Assembly: GCF_002000025.1 (NCBI RefSeq)
Contig: NZ_MUZV01000011.1
Span: forward strand, 1 to 64,000
DNA from: Cognaticolwellia aestuarii
Lineage (GTDB): Bacteria > Pseudomonadota > Gammaproteobacteria > Enterobacterales > Alteromonadaceae
DNA length: 64,000 nt
Direction: 5' to 3'
The notes below the pieces were generated by a model. That model saw only the letters and a list, made by a program, of their open reading frames with translations, did not search any database and was not told the DNA's origin. Positions 1-8,604 of this stretch are shown here, one piece after another. Every line of letters starts with the position of its first letter. Positions within the stretch are counted from its first letter, which is position 1. Both the position numbers and the translations under genes were made by a program.

Positions 1-203
1 AAGTGGTTTTAAAGATTGTAGTTAAGTTTGACTAAACACTCGCAAGAGTGACACGTACATAAAGCATTGAATAAGAGTTCGAAACACGTATTTATATAAA
101 GTAGAACCTAGGTTTTACTGTAGCGTCGATAAAAACGTTCATCCATGAACATTATCGACGTTAGTGCATCCATGCACGTCGGCTTTCAAGATTGTACCCT
201 TTT
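1..203 (+). other. 23S-5S rRNA internal spacer
   Basis: This stretch directly precedes the 5S rRNA and shows no recognisable 23S end, so it is read as the 23S-5S spacer. It contains two nested dyads: an 8-bp stem CGTCGATA/TATCGACG at 124-131 and 153-160 enclosing a GTTCAT/ATGAAC stem, then GTGCAT/ATGCAC at 164-177. Both small stems have the same CATCCATG core. Such stems are typical of rRNA spacer processing regions; that role is inferred. Confidence 0.6.
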
Positions 204-321
204 TGTCTAGCGACAATAGCGACATGGCCCCACCTGATCCCATTCCGAACTCAGAAGTGAAACGTGTTAGCGCCGATGGTAGTGTGGGAGTTCCCATGTG
301 AGAGTAGGACATTGCTAGACT
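204..321 (+). rRNA. rrf: 5S ribosomal RNA
   Basis: The sequence shows the classical bacterial 5S core (GACATGGCCCCACCTGATCC, then the CCGAACTCAGAAGTGAAACG block, then GGTAGTGTGGGAGTTCCCAT and GAGAGTAGGACATTGC). Its two ends, GTCTAGC near 205 and GCTAGAC near 314-320, pair to close the molecule, giving about 118 nt, the usual 5S size. It is the last gene of an rRNA operon whose 16S and 23S genes lie upstream of the window. Confidence 0.97.
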
Positions 322-330
322 TCTATTAAG

Positions 331-362
331 AAAAGCCCGTTACGAAAGTAACGGGCTTTTTG
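331..362 (+). terminator. Rho-independent terminator of the rRNA operon
   Basis: AAAAGCCCGTTAC, a short loop and GTAACGGGCTTTTT form a 9-bp GC-rich stem followed by a run of T, ten bases after the 5S end. It is a textbook intrinsic terminator for the rRNA operon. Confidence 0.93.
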
Positions 363-829
363 CTATCTAAAATTCACTAAAGATAGCTATCAGTAATAAG
401 CTTTCAGTTTAAGACATAATCCATTGACACCTGATAGCTTTGAACTTAAAGCTATTCCCTCTAGCTTCTATTTAGAGAAAGCCGATACAAAAGCGTCGGG
501 CTTTGCTATCTAGAAATTATAAAATCCAAGCTACAAGCTATAAGTTTTGAGCTTTCAGTTTAAGACATAACCCACTGACAGCTTTGAACTTAAAGCTATT
601 TGTCTACATCTTTATAAGAAATTCACCATATAAAGAGACGCAGAAGTGACCGCTTTAGTGCATCCAATCTCGTCAACGTATCTGTTTATCTATACATCAC
701 TACAATTCGCGCTAAACGCACAACACTAACAAAATGCTCTTTATATAACTAAGCAGGTGAAATTTCATTACTCCTGATTGTTATGGATAGAAACTATATT
801 GTTGTTTGAGTTTTAAAGTCATTACTCTA
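363..829. repeat. Gene-free region with a decayed tandem duplication of the terminator and following segment
   Basis: No gene is supported in this 467-bp stretch. Bases about 331-456 (terminator, TGCTATCTA, and a segment containing AGCTTTCAGTTTAAGACATA) recur with changes at about 476-600. The motif TGCTATCTA is at 361 and 504, and AGCTTTCAGTTTAAGACATA is at 399 and 550. The second terminator copy (about 476-505) has an imperfect stem. It reads as a tandem duplication of about 145-150 bp that has diverged. Nothing recognisable was found at 600-829 apart from promoter-like AT-rich sequence. Confidence 0.6.
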
Positions 830-882
830 TATTTACTTAGCAAGCTAACTAATGTTAATATAGTTAGCTTGCTAAGTAAATA
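830..882. promoter_or_regulatory. Twin SlyA-type operator, perfect 22-bp inverted repeat
   Basis: Arms 830-851 and 861-882 are exact reverse complements separated by 9 nt. Each arm holds its own dyad: TTAGCAAGCTAA at 837-848 and TTAGCTTGCTAA at 864-875. The first is identical to the known SlyA consensus operator of enteric bacteria. The pair ends ten bases before the start of the slyA-like gene, so autoregulation is the natural inference. Operator centres are 27 bp apart. Confidence 0.85.
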
Positions 883-891
883 GAGGTTAGG

Positions 892-1383
892 ATGACAAAA
901 CAGCTGCCTTTTTATGAAACATTGGATTTAACTTTATGTGGCAACATGGGAAGAGTGCATAGATTATGCCGAGAAGTTGTCACAATAGCTGTTGAACCTT
1001 TAGGCTTAACACAATCGCGTTGGACAACATTAGTTCATGTCAATATGCTCCAGGAGGGGGTGACACAACTTGAACTAGCACATAGTTTAGGTATAGAAAT
1101 GCCTTCTTTGACACGAACACTTAAGCAACTTGAAGAATCGTTATTGATTGTGCGCAAAGTAGATCAACAAGATAGGCGCAGTAAGAGGATTTATTTTACC
1201 GAGCAAGGTAGAAATGTATTAAGTACATTACAAGAAAAAATAGCCGATATTAAGGATCAGCTTTATCACGGTTTGAGCCATGAGCAACTAGATATAATGG
1301 CCTATGGTTTAGTTAAAATGGAAGAAAACGCAAAGAAATCTATTATTCAATCGACTATAGGTGAGAACCTTAATGACACCTGA
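892..1383 (+). CDS. slyA: SlyA-type MarR family transcriptional regulator
   Basis: Winged-helix regulator of the MarR superfamily, 163 aa, closest in pattern to SlyA. The stretch LTQSRWTTLVHV, the recognition-helix region LGIEMPSLTRTLKQLEE and the wing VDQQDRRSKRIYFTE match the SlyA arrangement. Two consensus SlyA operators lie directly upstream, which supports the name. An AGG-containing Shine-Dalgarno (GAGGTTAGG) precedes the ATG. The gene overlaps the downstream fusion-protein gene by 11 nt and heads an operon with two efflux-type membrane proteins, recalling the enteric slyA-ydhJ-ydhK neighbourhood. It probably represses itself and the efflux genes; the effector is unknown. Confidence 0.88.
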   Translation: MTKQLPFYETLDLTLCGNMGRVHRLCREVVTIAVEPLGLTQSRWTTLVHVNMLQEGVTQLELAHSLGIEMPSLTRTLKQLEESLLIVRKVDQQDRRSKRIYFTEQGRNVLSTLQEKIADIKDQLYHGLSHEQLDIMAYGLVKMEENAKKSIIQSTIGENLNDT

Positions 1384-2434
1384 TCAAAAATTTGCCCGCT
1401 ATGTAAAATGCTCACTAATCGGCTTTATTTTAATTTTTGTCTACTATGTTATCGCTGATATCTGGTTGCCGGTGACACCTCAAGCACGGGTTTATCATTC
1501 AGTTGTACAAATTGCACCACAAGTAAGTGGTAGGGTTACGAGTGTATTGGTAACGAATAATCAAGCAGTAAAGCCCGGTGAAATATTATTTGAAATAGAT
1601 AATAGCAGTTATTTACTTGCATACGAGCAAGCAAGGCTTGCTTATGATGACGCCAAATTACTTAATCAACGTCTTGATACTAATATTAAAGTTCTAGAGG
1701 CACAAGTGAGTGCCGCTAAAGCAAAGCAGTATGAACAAAAGTTATTAAAAAATCGTGGTGAGAAACTATTTCAGCAAAACTCTATTTCAGAACAAAATCT
1801 AGAAAGTATTAGGGCTAACTTTGAAGCAAGTGAGTCAAGTGTCATCGCTTTTGAGGCGCAGTTATCCGAAGCTGTTTTAGCTCGGGGGGATTCTGGTGAT
1901 GATAATTTAGCATTACGTCATGCCGCTAATGAACTAGCGAAAGCTGAACTTAACTTATCATATACAAAAGTACGCGCACTAAGTGGTGGTATTGTTGCAA
2001 ACTTGCAATTACTAGACGGTGCTTATGCTTCAACGGGGACTCCTTTATTGGCAATAGTGGCTAATAATGCTGACTTAGTTGCTGATTTTCGTGAGAAATC
2101 ACTGTCAAAAGTCAGTAAGGGAAGTTTAGCGAAAGTGGTATTTGATAGCCGTCCTGGTGAAGTTTACGATGCTAACATTATCAGTTTTGAAGCTGGTGTA
2201 AGTGACGGGCAATTAAGTGCAAATGGTTTGTTGAGTACTACTGAAACAAGTAATCGCTGGGTTCGTGATGCTCAGCGCCAACGTATCCATTTACAGCTAT
2301 CAAATAATACATTACTTAAAAATATGCCCAGTGGTGCAAGAGCAACAGTGCAATTGTTACCGGATTCTTTGTTTGGTCAGTGGTTAGGCATAATGCAAAT
2401 TCGTTTCATTAGTTGGTTACACTACATTTATTAG
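1373..2434 (+). CDS. HlyD-family membrane fusion (periplasmic adaptor) protein
   Basis: Adaptor subunit of an efflux system, 353 aa from the ATG at 1373. A GTG at 1361 is possible, but AGGTGAG at 1359-1365 is correctly spaced for the ATG. One N-terminal membrane segment lies at about residues 13-32. It is followed by a biotinyl-lipoyl half (VVQIAPQVSGRVTSVLV, then VKPGEILFEID), a long alpha-helical hairpin, and the second half with beta-barrel (LSYTKVRALSGGIVANLQL). The overlap with slyA and the DUF2955 gene just downstream indicate one operon. The layout is EmrA/YdhJ-like. The substrate is unknown; aromatic acids or drugs are usual for the family. Confidence 0.85.
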   Translation: MTPDQKFARYVKCSLIGFILIFVYYVIADIWLPVTPQARVYHSVVQIAPQVSGRVTSVLVTNNQAVKPGEILFEIDNSSYLLAYEQARLAYDDAKLLNQRLDTNIKVLEAQVSAAKAKQYEQKLLKNRGEKLFQQNSISEQNLESIRANFEASESSVIAFEAQLSEAVLARGDSGDDNLALRHAANELAKAELNLSYTKVRALSGGIVANLQLLDGAYASTGTPLLAIVANNADLVADFREKSLSKVSKGSLAKVVFDSRPGEVYDANIISFEAGVSDGQLSANGLLSTTETSNRWVRDAQRQRIHLQLSNNTLLKNMPSGARATVQLLPDSLFGQWLGIMQIRFISWLHYIY

Positions 2435-2445
2435 TAAGGCCTGAG

Positions 2446-3495
2446 ATGAATAACATCATTAATCAACCAACACAACTTGATGCCAATGGATTGTGCCAAG
2501 CCTTGCGTATTGCTGGTGGCTGTACGCTGGGTTTTGCGATAAGTAAATTATTGAACTGGCCTAATGGCATATTTTTTACGGTCTACCCTATGTTGATATT
2601 AGGATTGGTACCTACTATTAATAAATCCATAATAATACAGTTTTCTGCTAGTGCTGGATTTAGTGCGTTTGTGGTGTTACTAATGCAAGGGCTGTTTTCG
2701 CACTTACCTGTTTTAATGACAATACTTGTTTTTCTTACCTTCTGCTTTTTATTTTATCAAATGAGCACTTCAGGTGCTTTTTTGTTTGGTGCTTTAGGTG
2801 CTGTGAGCTTATCAATTCAATTACATTTCGCTAGTTATGCTGTTGGTGATACCAGTATTTACCCATTAATTTTAAGTAATGCGGTTGCTATTATATTAAC
2901 AATATTTATTGCGCTAATAATGCACGGCCTATTCCCTGATGTAACAGCTCGTACTGCTAGATTAATGCCTGAAAAGGCAAAAGAAAGTATTCGCCACGAA
3001 GTGCTTTTATGTGCGAGTGTTGCGACATTATCCTTTGTGTTTTTTCAAACACTAGATTTACAAGATTCAATTTCTGCTCAGGCTGCTTCTATTCTAATTT
3101 TGTTTTCTTTGTGCTGGAAAGCTGCGGGAATAGCAAGCTGGCAGCGAATAATAGGCACGCTTATTGGTTGTAGCGCAGCCTTAGTAACACAACTATTGCT
3201 ATATACTCATAGCGATTTTTTGTTATTTCCAGTTATTATGCTTTGGATATTGTCGTTGATTTTCAGTCGATTTCATATTCTAGGTGGTGGATCACCGGGA
3301 GTGGGCTTTGGTGTTTTAACCACTTTTGGTATTTTATTTGGTCAGTCATTGGGGCCAGGGCAAGATCTAATTTTCAGCGCACTCTATCGTTTTAGTTCGG
3401 TTTTTTTAGCAGTAATAGCAAGTTTAAGTGCGGTGTATATTATTCATCATATACTAAATCGCTTTAGCGCTACTCGTCATCATACTTATGATTAG
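2446..3495 (+). CDS. DUF2955 / FUSC-like inner-membrane transporter component
   Basis: Polytopic membrane protein of 349 aa with about ten hydrophobic segments in two similar halves, the second starting near LLCASVATLSFVFFQTLDLQ. The N-terminal block LRIAGGCTLGFAISKLLNWP followed by FFTVYPMLILGLVPT resembles the DUF2955 family, which sits beside HlyD-type adaptors. An upstream TTG at 2413 is possible, but AAGG at 2436-2439 suits the ATG at 2446. Together with the adaptor it probably forms an AaeAB/YdhJK-like exporter under SlyA control. The family name comes from pattern recognition, not a search. Confidence 0.72.
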   Translation: MNNIINQPTQLDANGLCQALRIAGGCTLGFAISKLLNWPNGIFFTVYPMLILGLVPTINKSIIIQFSASAGFSAFVVLLMQGLFSHLPVLMTILVFLTFCFLFYQMSTSGAFLFGALGAVSLSIQLHFASYAVGDTSIYPLILSNAVAIILTIFIALIMHGLFPDVTARTARLMPEKAKESIRHEVLLCASVATLSFVFFQTLDLQDSISAQAASILILFSLCWKAAGIASWQRIIGTLIGCSAALVTQLLLYTHSDFLLFPVIMLWILSLIFSRFHILGGGSPGVGFGVLTTFGILFGQSLGPGQDLIFSALYRFSSVFLAVIASLSAVYIIHHILNRFSATRHHTYD

Positions 3496-3552
3496 CTAAC
3501 GTAACGAGTTCAGTGATTAATCATTGATTATTATGTTGGTTATAATAACTCC

Positions 3553-3606
3553 TTGCGTTTACTTACAGGCTGTATACAATAACAGTAATACTGTTTAAAA
3601 ATACAG
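3553..3606 (+). promoter_or_regulatory. lexA promoter with two SOS boxes
   Basis: Two 16-bp LexA sites fit the CTG-N10-CAG rule: CTGTATACAATAACAG at 3570-3585 and CTGTTTAAAAATACAG at 3591-3606. A -35-like TTGCGT (3553-3558) and a -10-like TACAAT (3575-3580) with 16-bp spacing place the first box over the -10. Twin boxes are the known arrangement for lexA autoregulation. Confidence 0.9.
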
Positions 3607-3637
3607 GTTTGCTGATAAGCTAGCCTAAGGAATCACT

Positions 3638-4252
3638 ATGCGCCCTTTAACACCTAGACAACAGCAGATTTTTGATCTGATTCGAGACAAAATTTCTGAA
3701 ACCGGTATGCCACCAACGCGTGCAGAAATTGCTACTTTTTTTGGTTTTAAATCGGCGAATGCTGCTGAAGAACATTTAAAAGCTTTGGCAAAAAAAGGTT
3801 ATATCGAAATGTTACCAGGTACATCACGCGGCATTCGTTTAGCTGAAGAGTTCATTGTAGAGGAAGGTTTACCCCTCATTGGACGTGTTGCAGCGGGAGA
3901 GCCTATTTTAGCGCAAGAGCATGTAGAGCAGCACTATAAAATTGACGGTAGCTTATTCCGCCCAGCTGCTGATTATCTACTACGTGTTAATGGCGAAAGT
4001 ATGAAAGATATTGGCATTATGGATGGTGATTTACTGGCTGTTCACCAAACGAGTGATGTACAAAATGGTCAAGTAATTGTTGCTCGTGTTGAAGACGATG
4101 TCACGGTTAAGCGTTTTAAGCGTGAGGGTAATGTGGTTTATTTACATGCCGAAAATGAAGACTTCTCACCAATCAAAGTTGATTTAACTTCACAAAACTT
4201 TAATGTTGAAGGCGTTGCTGTTGGCGTTATCCGTGCAGCTGATTGGATGTAA
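3638..4252 (+). CDS. lexA: LexA repressor, SOS regulator
   Basis: Full-length LexA (204 aa). The N-terminal winged helix begins [15 protein letters not shown], and the recognition region includes [23 protein letters not shown]. The self-cleavage bond lies in VAAGEP at A86-G87, with catalytic S121 (GESMKD) and K158 (VTVKRF), equivalent to E. coli A84-G85, S119 and K156. TAAGG precedes the ATG. Two SOS boxes upstream show autoregulation. No sulA-like gene follows and dinF is not adjacent, unlike in enterics; a dinF-type MATE gene lies about 11 kb away. Confidence 0.98.
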   Translation: MRPLTPRQQQIFDLIRDKISETGMPPTRAEIATFFGFKSANAAEEHLKALAKKGYIEMLPGTSRGIRLAEEFIVEEGLPLIGRVAAGEPILAQEHVEQHYKIDGSLFRPAADYLLRVNGESMKDIGIMDGDLLAVHQTSDVQNGQVIVARVEDDVTVKRFKREGNVVYLHAENEDFSPIKVDLTSQNFNVEGVAVGVIRAADWM

Positions 4253-4828
4253 AATTTTAATAACAGTTCATTTTGTTTTATCGAATGCTATTGCAGATTT
4301 AATTAATCAAGTTGTTTAGATCTGCAACCATTTACTTTGCTCCTTTTGCTCTTCATTTATCCTGCGAATTTGTACTTTTCTCACTTCTATTAATTATTCC
4401 CTATCTAAGGTTTATTTATATAGCGTAATTTTTATTCTCATCATTAGATGCTGATACCTGACTTTTTTTTATACAGTAAAAATCCTAACTGTTCATATAT
4501 TATTCTGCACGATATTTGTGAGCTGAATAAAAAATAAACATTCAACCCATACCACTAAAAATGCGCTTATCGCCTTGTTTAGGGTTATTACTCTATTGTA
4601 TTTATTGGTTTTTATTTTTCACCTTGATGAAATTTTAAATTGACCCAGATCAACTTTTGAGTAATTCTAGTCTAGAAAACGTACAGAAATAACAAAAGGG
4701 CGTAATTGACGGTTGTTTGAAAATTCGCCACTTAAATAATAATAAATGTATGCGCGAGATAACCTTTTTCATTGTTTTTTAATAATTAAATTGTGTTATT
4801 GAGCCTAAAAGGGTGAAGGAGATGTCGA
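4253..4828. other. Gene-free upstream region of the cox operon
   Basis: No gene is supported in these 576 bp. An imperfect stem TTGCAGAT/ATCTGCAA (4291-4298 and 4320-4327, 21-nt loop) follows lexA and may mark transcript ends. The rest is AT-rich, with the FNR-like box at 4640-4653. An out-of-frame ATG at 4822 opens only a six-codon ORF overlapping the coxB start. The long leader (about 175 nt between the box and coxB) leaves room for a promoter not confidently identified. Confidence 0.5.
4640..4653. promoter_or_regulatory. FNR/CRP-family operator upstream of cox operon
   Basis: TTGAC-CCAG-ATCAA matches the FNR consensus TTGAT-N4-ATCAA with one mismatch. It lies about 175 bp before coxB. Oxygen-responsive repression of an aa3-type oxidase by an FNR/EtrA homologue is plausible. 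The match is seen; the function is inferred. Confidence 0.5.
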
Positions 4829-6391
4829 GTGAAAAGACGTAACCTAGGTTTACTGTTGCTAGGGAGTTCATTGTCTAGTTCAGTTTGGGCAGATATGTCA
4901 CTGAACTTGACCAAAGGTGTTACAGAAGTTAGTCGAGACGTATATGATTTACATATGTTGGTACTCTATATCTGTACCGCTATTGGTGTTGTAGTATTTG
5001 GCGCAATGTTTTGGTCTATGGTGTTTCACCGTAAATCAAAGGGAGCAAAGCCAGCTACCTTCCATGAAAGCACAAAAGTTGAAATTCTATGGACGGCTAT
5101 TCCAGTCGTTATTCTAATTGCCATGGCGGTTCCTGCCACTATCACACTCATCGATATGGAAAATAATGATGATGCCGACATCACGGTACAAGTCACTGGT
5201 TCGCAGTGGAAATGGCACTATAAGTACTTTGATCAAGATATTGAGTTTTACTCAGTACTGTCTACGCCACGCGAGCAATATGAAAATCAAGATGGCACAT
5301 CAGCTGAAAAAGGTGAGAATTACCTGTTAGAAGTTGATCGCCCTTTGGTGATTCCAATCAATAAAAAAGTTCGGTTTGTTATTACTTCTGATGATGTTAT
5401 CCATGCTTGGTGGGTACCTGCATTTGCTGTAAAGCAAGATGCTAACCCTGGTTTTATAAACGAGGCTTGGACTAAGGTTGATAAACCTGGCACCTATCGT
5501 GGCCAATGTGCAGAGTTATGCGGTAAAGATCATGGCTTTATGCCAATTGTTGTTGAAGTTAAAACTGAAGCCGATTATGCCATTTGGCTTGATGAGCAAA
5601 AACAAATGAAAGCTAATGCGGCAGCGGCTGAAGCAGCATCATTAACTGCTTCTGTTTCTATGGACGAGCTGATGCAACTGGGTGAAACAACTTATACCGC
5701 TTATTGTGCTGCTTGTCACCAAGTGAGCGGGCAAGGGCTACCACCAGCATTTCCAGCGCTTAAGGGTAGTGCAGTAGCAACAACAGGACCTGTCAGTGAG
5801 CATATTAATATTGTTTACAACGGTAAAGCAGGTACAGGCATGCAAGGCTATGGTAAACAATTAAGCTTAAAAGAAATTGCTGCTGTAGTAACTTACGAAC
5901 GTAATGCTTGGGGTAACAATACTGGCGATGCAGTACAAGCTGCAGATGTTAAAGCCGCTTCAGGTGCTGCTGTTGCAAGTATCACAGATACGGTTGCACA
6001 AGTGGTTACGGATGTTAAAGAGCAAGTGGCTGATAAGGCAGCTGACGTGATCCCTGCTGAAGATTTGTCTAAGGTTTATAGCCAAGATGAGTTAATGGTC
6101 ATGGGTGAAAAAGTCTATATGACTGCTTGTGTCGCTTGTCATCAAGCTAATGGTGAAGGGATGGCTCCAGTATTTCCAGCACTTAAAGGTAGTGCAATTG
6201 CTACTGGCGATATAGCTGTGCACGTAGATATGGTGCTTAATGGCAGTAAGAAAAATCCAGCGATGGCAGCATTTGCTAGCCAATTAACGAAAACGCAAAT
6301 TGCGGCAGTTGTCACCTACGAGCGTAACGCTTGGGGTAATAACACCGGTGATTTAGTCCAGCCAGCAGATGTTGCTGCTAGTGCGAAGTAG
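4829..6391 (+). CDS. coxB: Cytochrome c oxidase subunit II with two fused cytochrome c domains
   Basis: Subunit II of an aa3-type oxidase, 520 aa, much longer than the simple form (about 250-300). A signal sequence and two membrane helices come first, then the cupredoxin domain with CuA ligands H192, C227, C231, H235 and M238 (GQCAELCGKDHGFM). Two tandem c-type heme domains follow, with C293-AAC-H297 and C434-VAC-H438 and candidate axial Met residues in GTGMQGYG and PAMAAFAS. Both end in the identical VVTYERNAWGNNTGD, indicating a recent internal duplication. Start is GTG with GAAGGAG upstream; the ATG at 4822 is out of frame. First gene of the cox operon. Confidence 0.95.
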   Translation: MKRRNLGLLLLGSSLSSSVWADMSLNLTKGVTEVSRDVYDLHMLVLYICTAIGVVVFGAMFWSMVFHRKSKGAKPATFHESTKVEILWTAIPVVILIAMAVPATITLIDMENNDDADITVQVTGSQWKWHYKYFDQDIEFYSVLSTPREQYENQDGTSAEKGENYLLEVDRPLVIPINKKVRFVITSDDVIHAWWVPAFAVKQDANPGFINEAWTKVDKPGTYRGQCAELCGKDHGFMPIVVEVKTEADYAIWLDEQKQMKANAAAAEAASLTASVSMDELMQLGETTYTAYCAACHQVSGQGLPPAFPALKGSAVATTGPVSEHINIVYNGKAGTGMQGYGKQLSLKEIAAVVTYERNAWGNNTGDAVQAADVKAASGAAVASITDTVAQVVTDVKEQVADKAADVIPAEDLSKVYSQDELMVMGEKVYMTACVACHQANGEGMAPVFPALKGSAIATGDIAVHVDMVLNGSKKNPAMAAFASQLTKTQIAAVVTYERNAWGNNTGDLVQPADVAASAK

Positions 6392-6403
6392 GGAGGCGTT
6401 ATA

Positions 6404-8008
6404 ATGACTACAGATGTAATTAATGATCAATCCGAACATGATTCACATGACGGTGGGCATCATGATCATAAAATGACTGGCCTGAAACGCTGGTTATATA
6501 CCACTAACCATAAAGATATCGGCTCGATGTACTTATGGTTCTCATTTATCATGTTTTTGACTGGTGGCGCTATGGCGCTGGTTATCCGTGCAGAACTATT
6601 TCAGCCGGGACTACAGATAGTTGAGCCCGACTTTTTTAACCAAATGACCACCGTACATGGTTTAATTATGGTTTTTGGTGCAATAATGCCAGCGTTCACT
6701 GGCTTGGCTAACTGGATGTTGCCTATGATGGTCGGTGCACCTGATATGGCATTACCACGGCTGAATAACTGGAGCTTTTGGATCTTACCATTTGCTTTTG
6801 CCATTCTATTATCATCGTTCTTTATGGAGAGTGGAGCACCAAATTTTGGTTGGACATTCTACGCACCACTATCAACAACCTACAGTAACGGTAGTACCGC
6901 CTTTTTTGTTTTTGCTGTTCATATCATGGGTATCTCGTCAATTATGGGGGCTATTAATATTGTCGTAACCATTATGAATATGCGTGCACCAGGTATGACT
7001 TACATGAAAATGCCATTGTTTGTTTGGACATTTTTCATTACGGCTTACTTATTAATAGCGGTGATGCCGGTACTCGCGGGTACCGTCACTATGGTATTAA
7101 CCGATACTTATTTTGGTACTAGCTTCTTTGATGCCGCCGGTGGTGGTGACCCTGTGATGTTCCAGCATATTTTCTGGTTTTTTGGTCATCCTGAAGTTTA
7201 CATTATGATCCTGCCTGCTTTTGGTATTGTTTCTACAACTATTCCAGCATTTTCTCGTAAAAAGCTCTTTGGTTATAGCTCAATGGTTTACGCGACAGCA
7301 TCGATAGCTTTCTTGTCGTTTATTGTTTGGGCTCACCATATGTTTACTACAGGAATGCCGTTATTTGGTGAACTGTTCTTTATGTATTGCACCATGTTAA
7401 TTGCGGTGCCGACAGGTGTGAAAGTATTTAACTGGGCGGCAACTATGTGGCGTGGTTCAATTAGCTTTGAAACGCCGATGTTGTTCTCAATTGCTTTCGT
7501 TATATTGTTCACTATTGGTGGTTTTTCTGGCTTGATGCTGGCAATGACACCGGTTGATTTTCAATATCACGATACTTATTTTGTCGTTGCTCATTTTCAT
7601 TATGTCTTGGTGACGGGTGCGCTATTCTCCATTTTTGCCGGTGCTTATTATTGGTTACCTAAATGGACTGGCTACATGTACAACGACACCTTAAGTAAGT
7701 GGCATTTTTGGTGTTCACTGGTGTCAGTCAACCTATTGTTTTTCCCAATGCACTTTTTAGGTTTAGCAGGTATGCCTCGTCGTATTCCTGATTATGCACT
7801 GCAATTTGCAGATTTTAATAAGTGGGTCAGTATTGGTGGTTTTGCCTTTGGTCTTTCGCAATTAATTTTCTTGGTATTAGTGATCAAGTGTATTAAAGGT
7901 GGAGAAAAAGCACCAGCGAAACCTTGGGATGGTGCAGAAGGTTTGGAATGGACAGTAGCTAGTCCTGCGCCATACCATACGTTTACTACACCACCAAAAA
8001 TCGATTAA
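6404..8008 (+). CDS. coxA: Cytochrome c oxidase subunit I (heme a/a3-CuB)
   Basis: Catalytic subunit of the proton-pumping heme-copper oxidase, 534 aa with twelve membrane helices. Seen: FFGHPEVYIMILPAFG (His-Tyr crosslink region of CuB and D-type channel), WAHHMFTTG (CuB histidines), and HDTYFVVAHFHYVL (heme a and a3 histidines). The N-terminus is His/Asp-rich before TTNHKDIGSMY. A strong GGGAGG precedes the ATG 12 bp after coxB, so the two are co-transcribed. Acts in the inner membrane, reducing O2 with electrons from CuA. Confidence 0.98.
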   Translation: MTTDVINDQSEHDSHDGGHHDHKMTGLKRWLYTTNHKDIGSMYLWFSFIMFLTGGAMALVIRAELFQPGLQIVEPDFFNQMTTVHGLIMVFGAIMPAFTGLANWMLPMMVGAPDMALPRLNNWSFWILPFAFAILLSSFFMESGAPNFGWTFYAPLSTTYSNGSTAFFVFAVHIMGISSIMGAINIVVTIMNMRAPGMTYMKMPLFVWTFFITAYLLIAVMPVLAGTVTMVLTDTYFGTSFFDAAGGGDPVMFQHIFWFFGHPEVYIMILPAFGIVSTTIPAFSRKKLFGYSSMVYATASIAFLSFIVWAHHMFTTGMPLFGELFFMYCTMLIAVPTGVKVFNWAATMWRGSISFETPMLFSIAFVILFTIGGFSGLMLAMTPVDFQYHDTYFVVAHFHYVLVTGALFSIFAGAYYWLPKWTGYMYNDTLSKWHFWCSLVSVNLLFFPMHFLGLAGMPRRIPDYALQFADFNKWVSIGGFAFGLSQLIFLVLVIKCIKGGEKAPAKPWDGAEGLEWTVASPAPYHTFTTPPKID

Positions 8009-8019
8009 TTGGGGGCAGA

Positions 8020-8604
8020 ATGACTAACAGAGAATCGCAAAACAAGTTGTCGAAACAAACACAATTACAAACAAAAGACGCCTCAGTAAAAAAAACAGTG
8101 AAAAAGCTGATGTTGATTGTGTTTGGGATGTTTGGTTTTGGTTTTGCGATGGTGCCGTTATATGACGTTTTTTGTGATATTACCGGATTAAATGGTAAGA
8201 CGTCTAACGTGGCTGCTAGTTATAAAGGCGTAAGTATTGATACCGAACGTACGATTACCGTGCAATTTTTGACGCGAACTGCCAAGGGTATTCCTTGGCG
8301 TTTTGAGCCAATGATTAATGAAGTAAAAGTGCATCCAGGTGAAAGAAAAATCGTCAAATTTTATGCTAAAAACGAGTCTGTAAGCGATATTGTTGGCCAA
8401 GCGGTGCCGTCGGTGTCGCCGGGGAGGGCTGCCATTTATTTTCAAAAGATAGAATGCTTTTGTTTTAATAATCAGCCATTAAAAGCTAGTGAGGACGTTG
8501 AAATGGGATTACAGTTTTATGTTGATTTAGACTTACCTGACGACGTTTCTACCATAACGCTATCTTATACCTTGTACGATATTACAAGCTCAGTTGATTC
8601 TTAA
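8020..8604 (+). CDS. ctaG: Cytochrome c oxidase copper chaperone CtaG/Cox11
   Basis: CuB-site assembly protein, 194 aa: one N-terminal membrane anchor (about residues 25-48, ending MVPLYDVFCDITG) and a periplasmic immunoglobulin-like domain. The copper motif CFCFN occurs in QKIECFCFNNQ. The usual place for Cox11 in proteobacterial cox operons is between subunits I and III, as here. GGGGG-type Shine-Dalgarno precedes the ATG, 11 bp after coxA. Confidence 0.95.
   Translation: MTNRESQNKLSKQTQLQTKDASVKKTVKKLMLIVFGMFGFGFAMVPLYDVFCDITGLNGKTSNVAASYKGVSIDTERTITVQFLTRTAKGIPWRFEPMINEVKVHPGERKIVKFYAKNESVSDIVGQAVPSVSPGRAAIYFQKIECFCFNNQPLKASEDVEMGLQFYVDLDLPDDVSTITLSYTLYDITSSVDS

Noticed and set aside
1-203. 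3' end of the 23S rRNA
   Set aside because: None of the conserved 3'-terminal 23S sequence is recognised, so the stretch is called spacer.
4253-4828. sulA or another SOS gene after lexA
   Set aside because: No ORF with a cell-division inhibitor pattern and no further LexA box was found in the gap.
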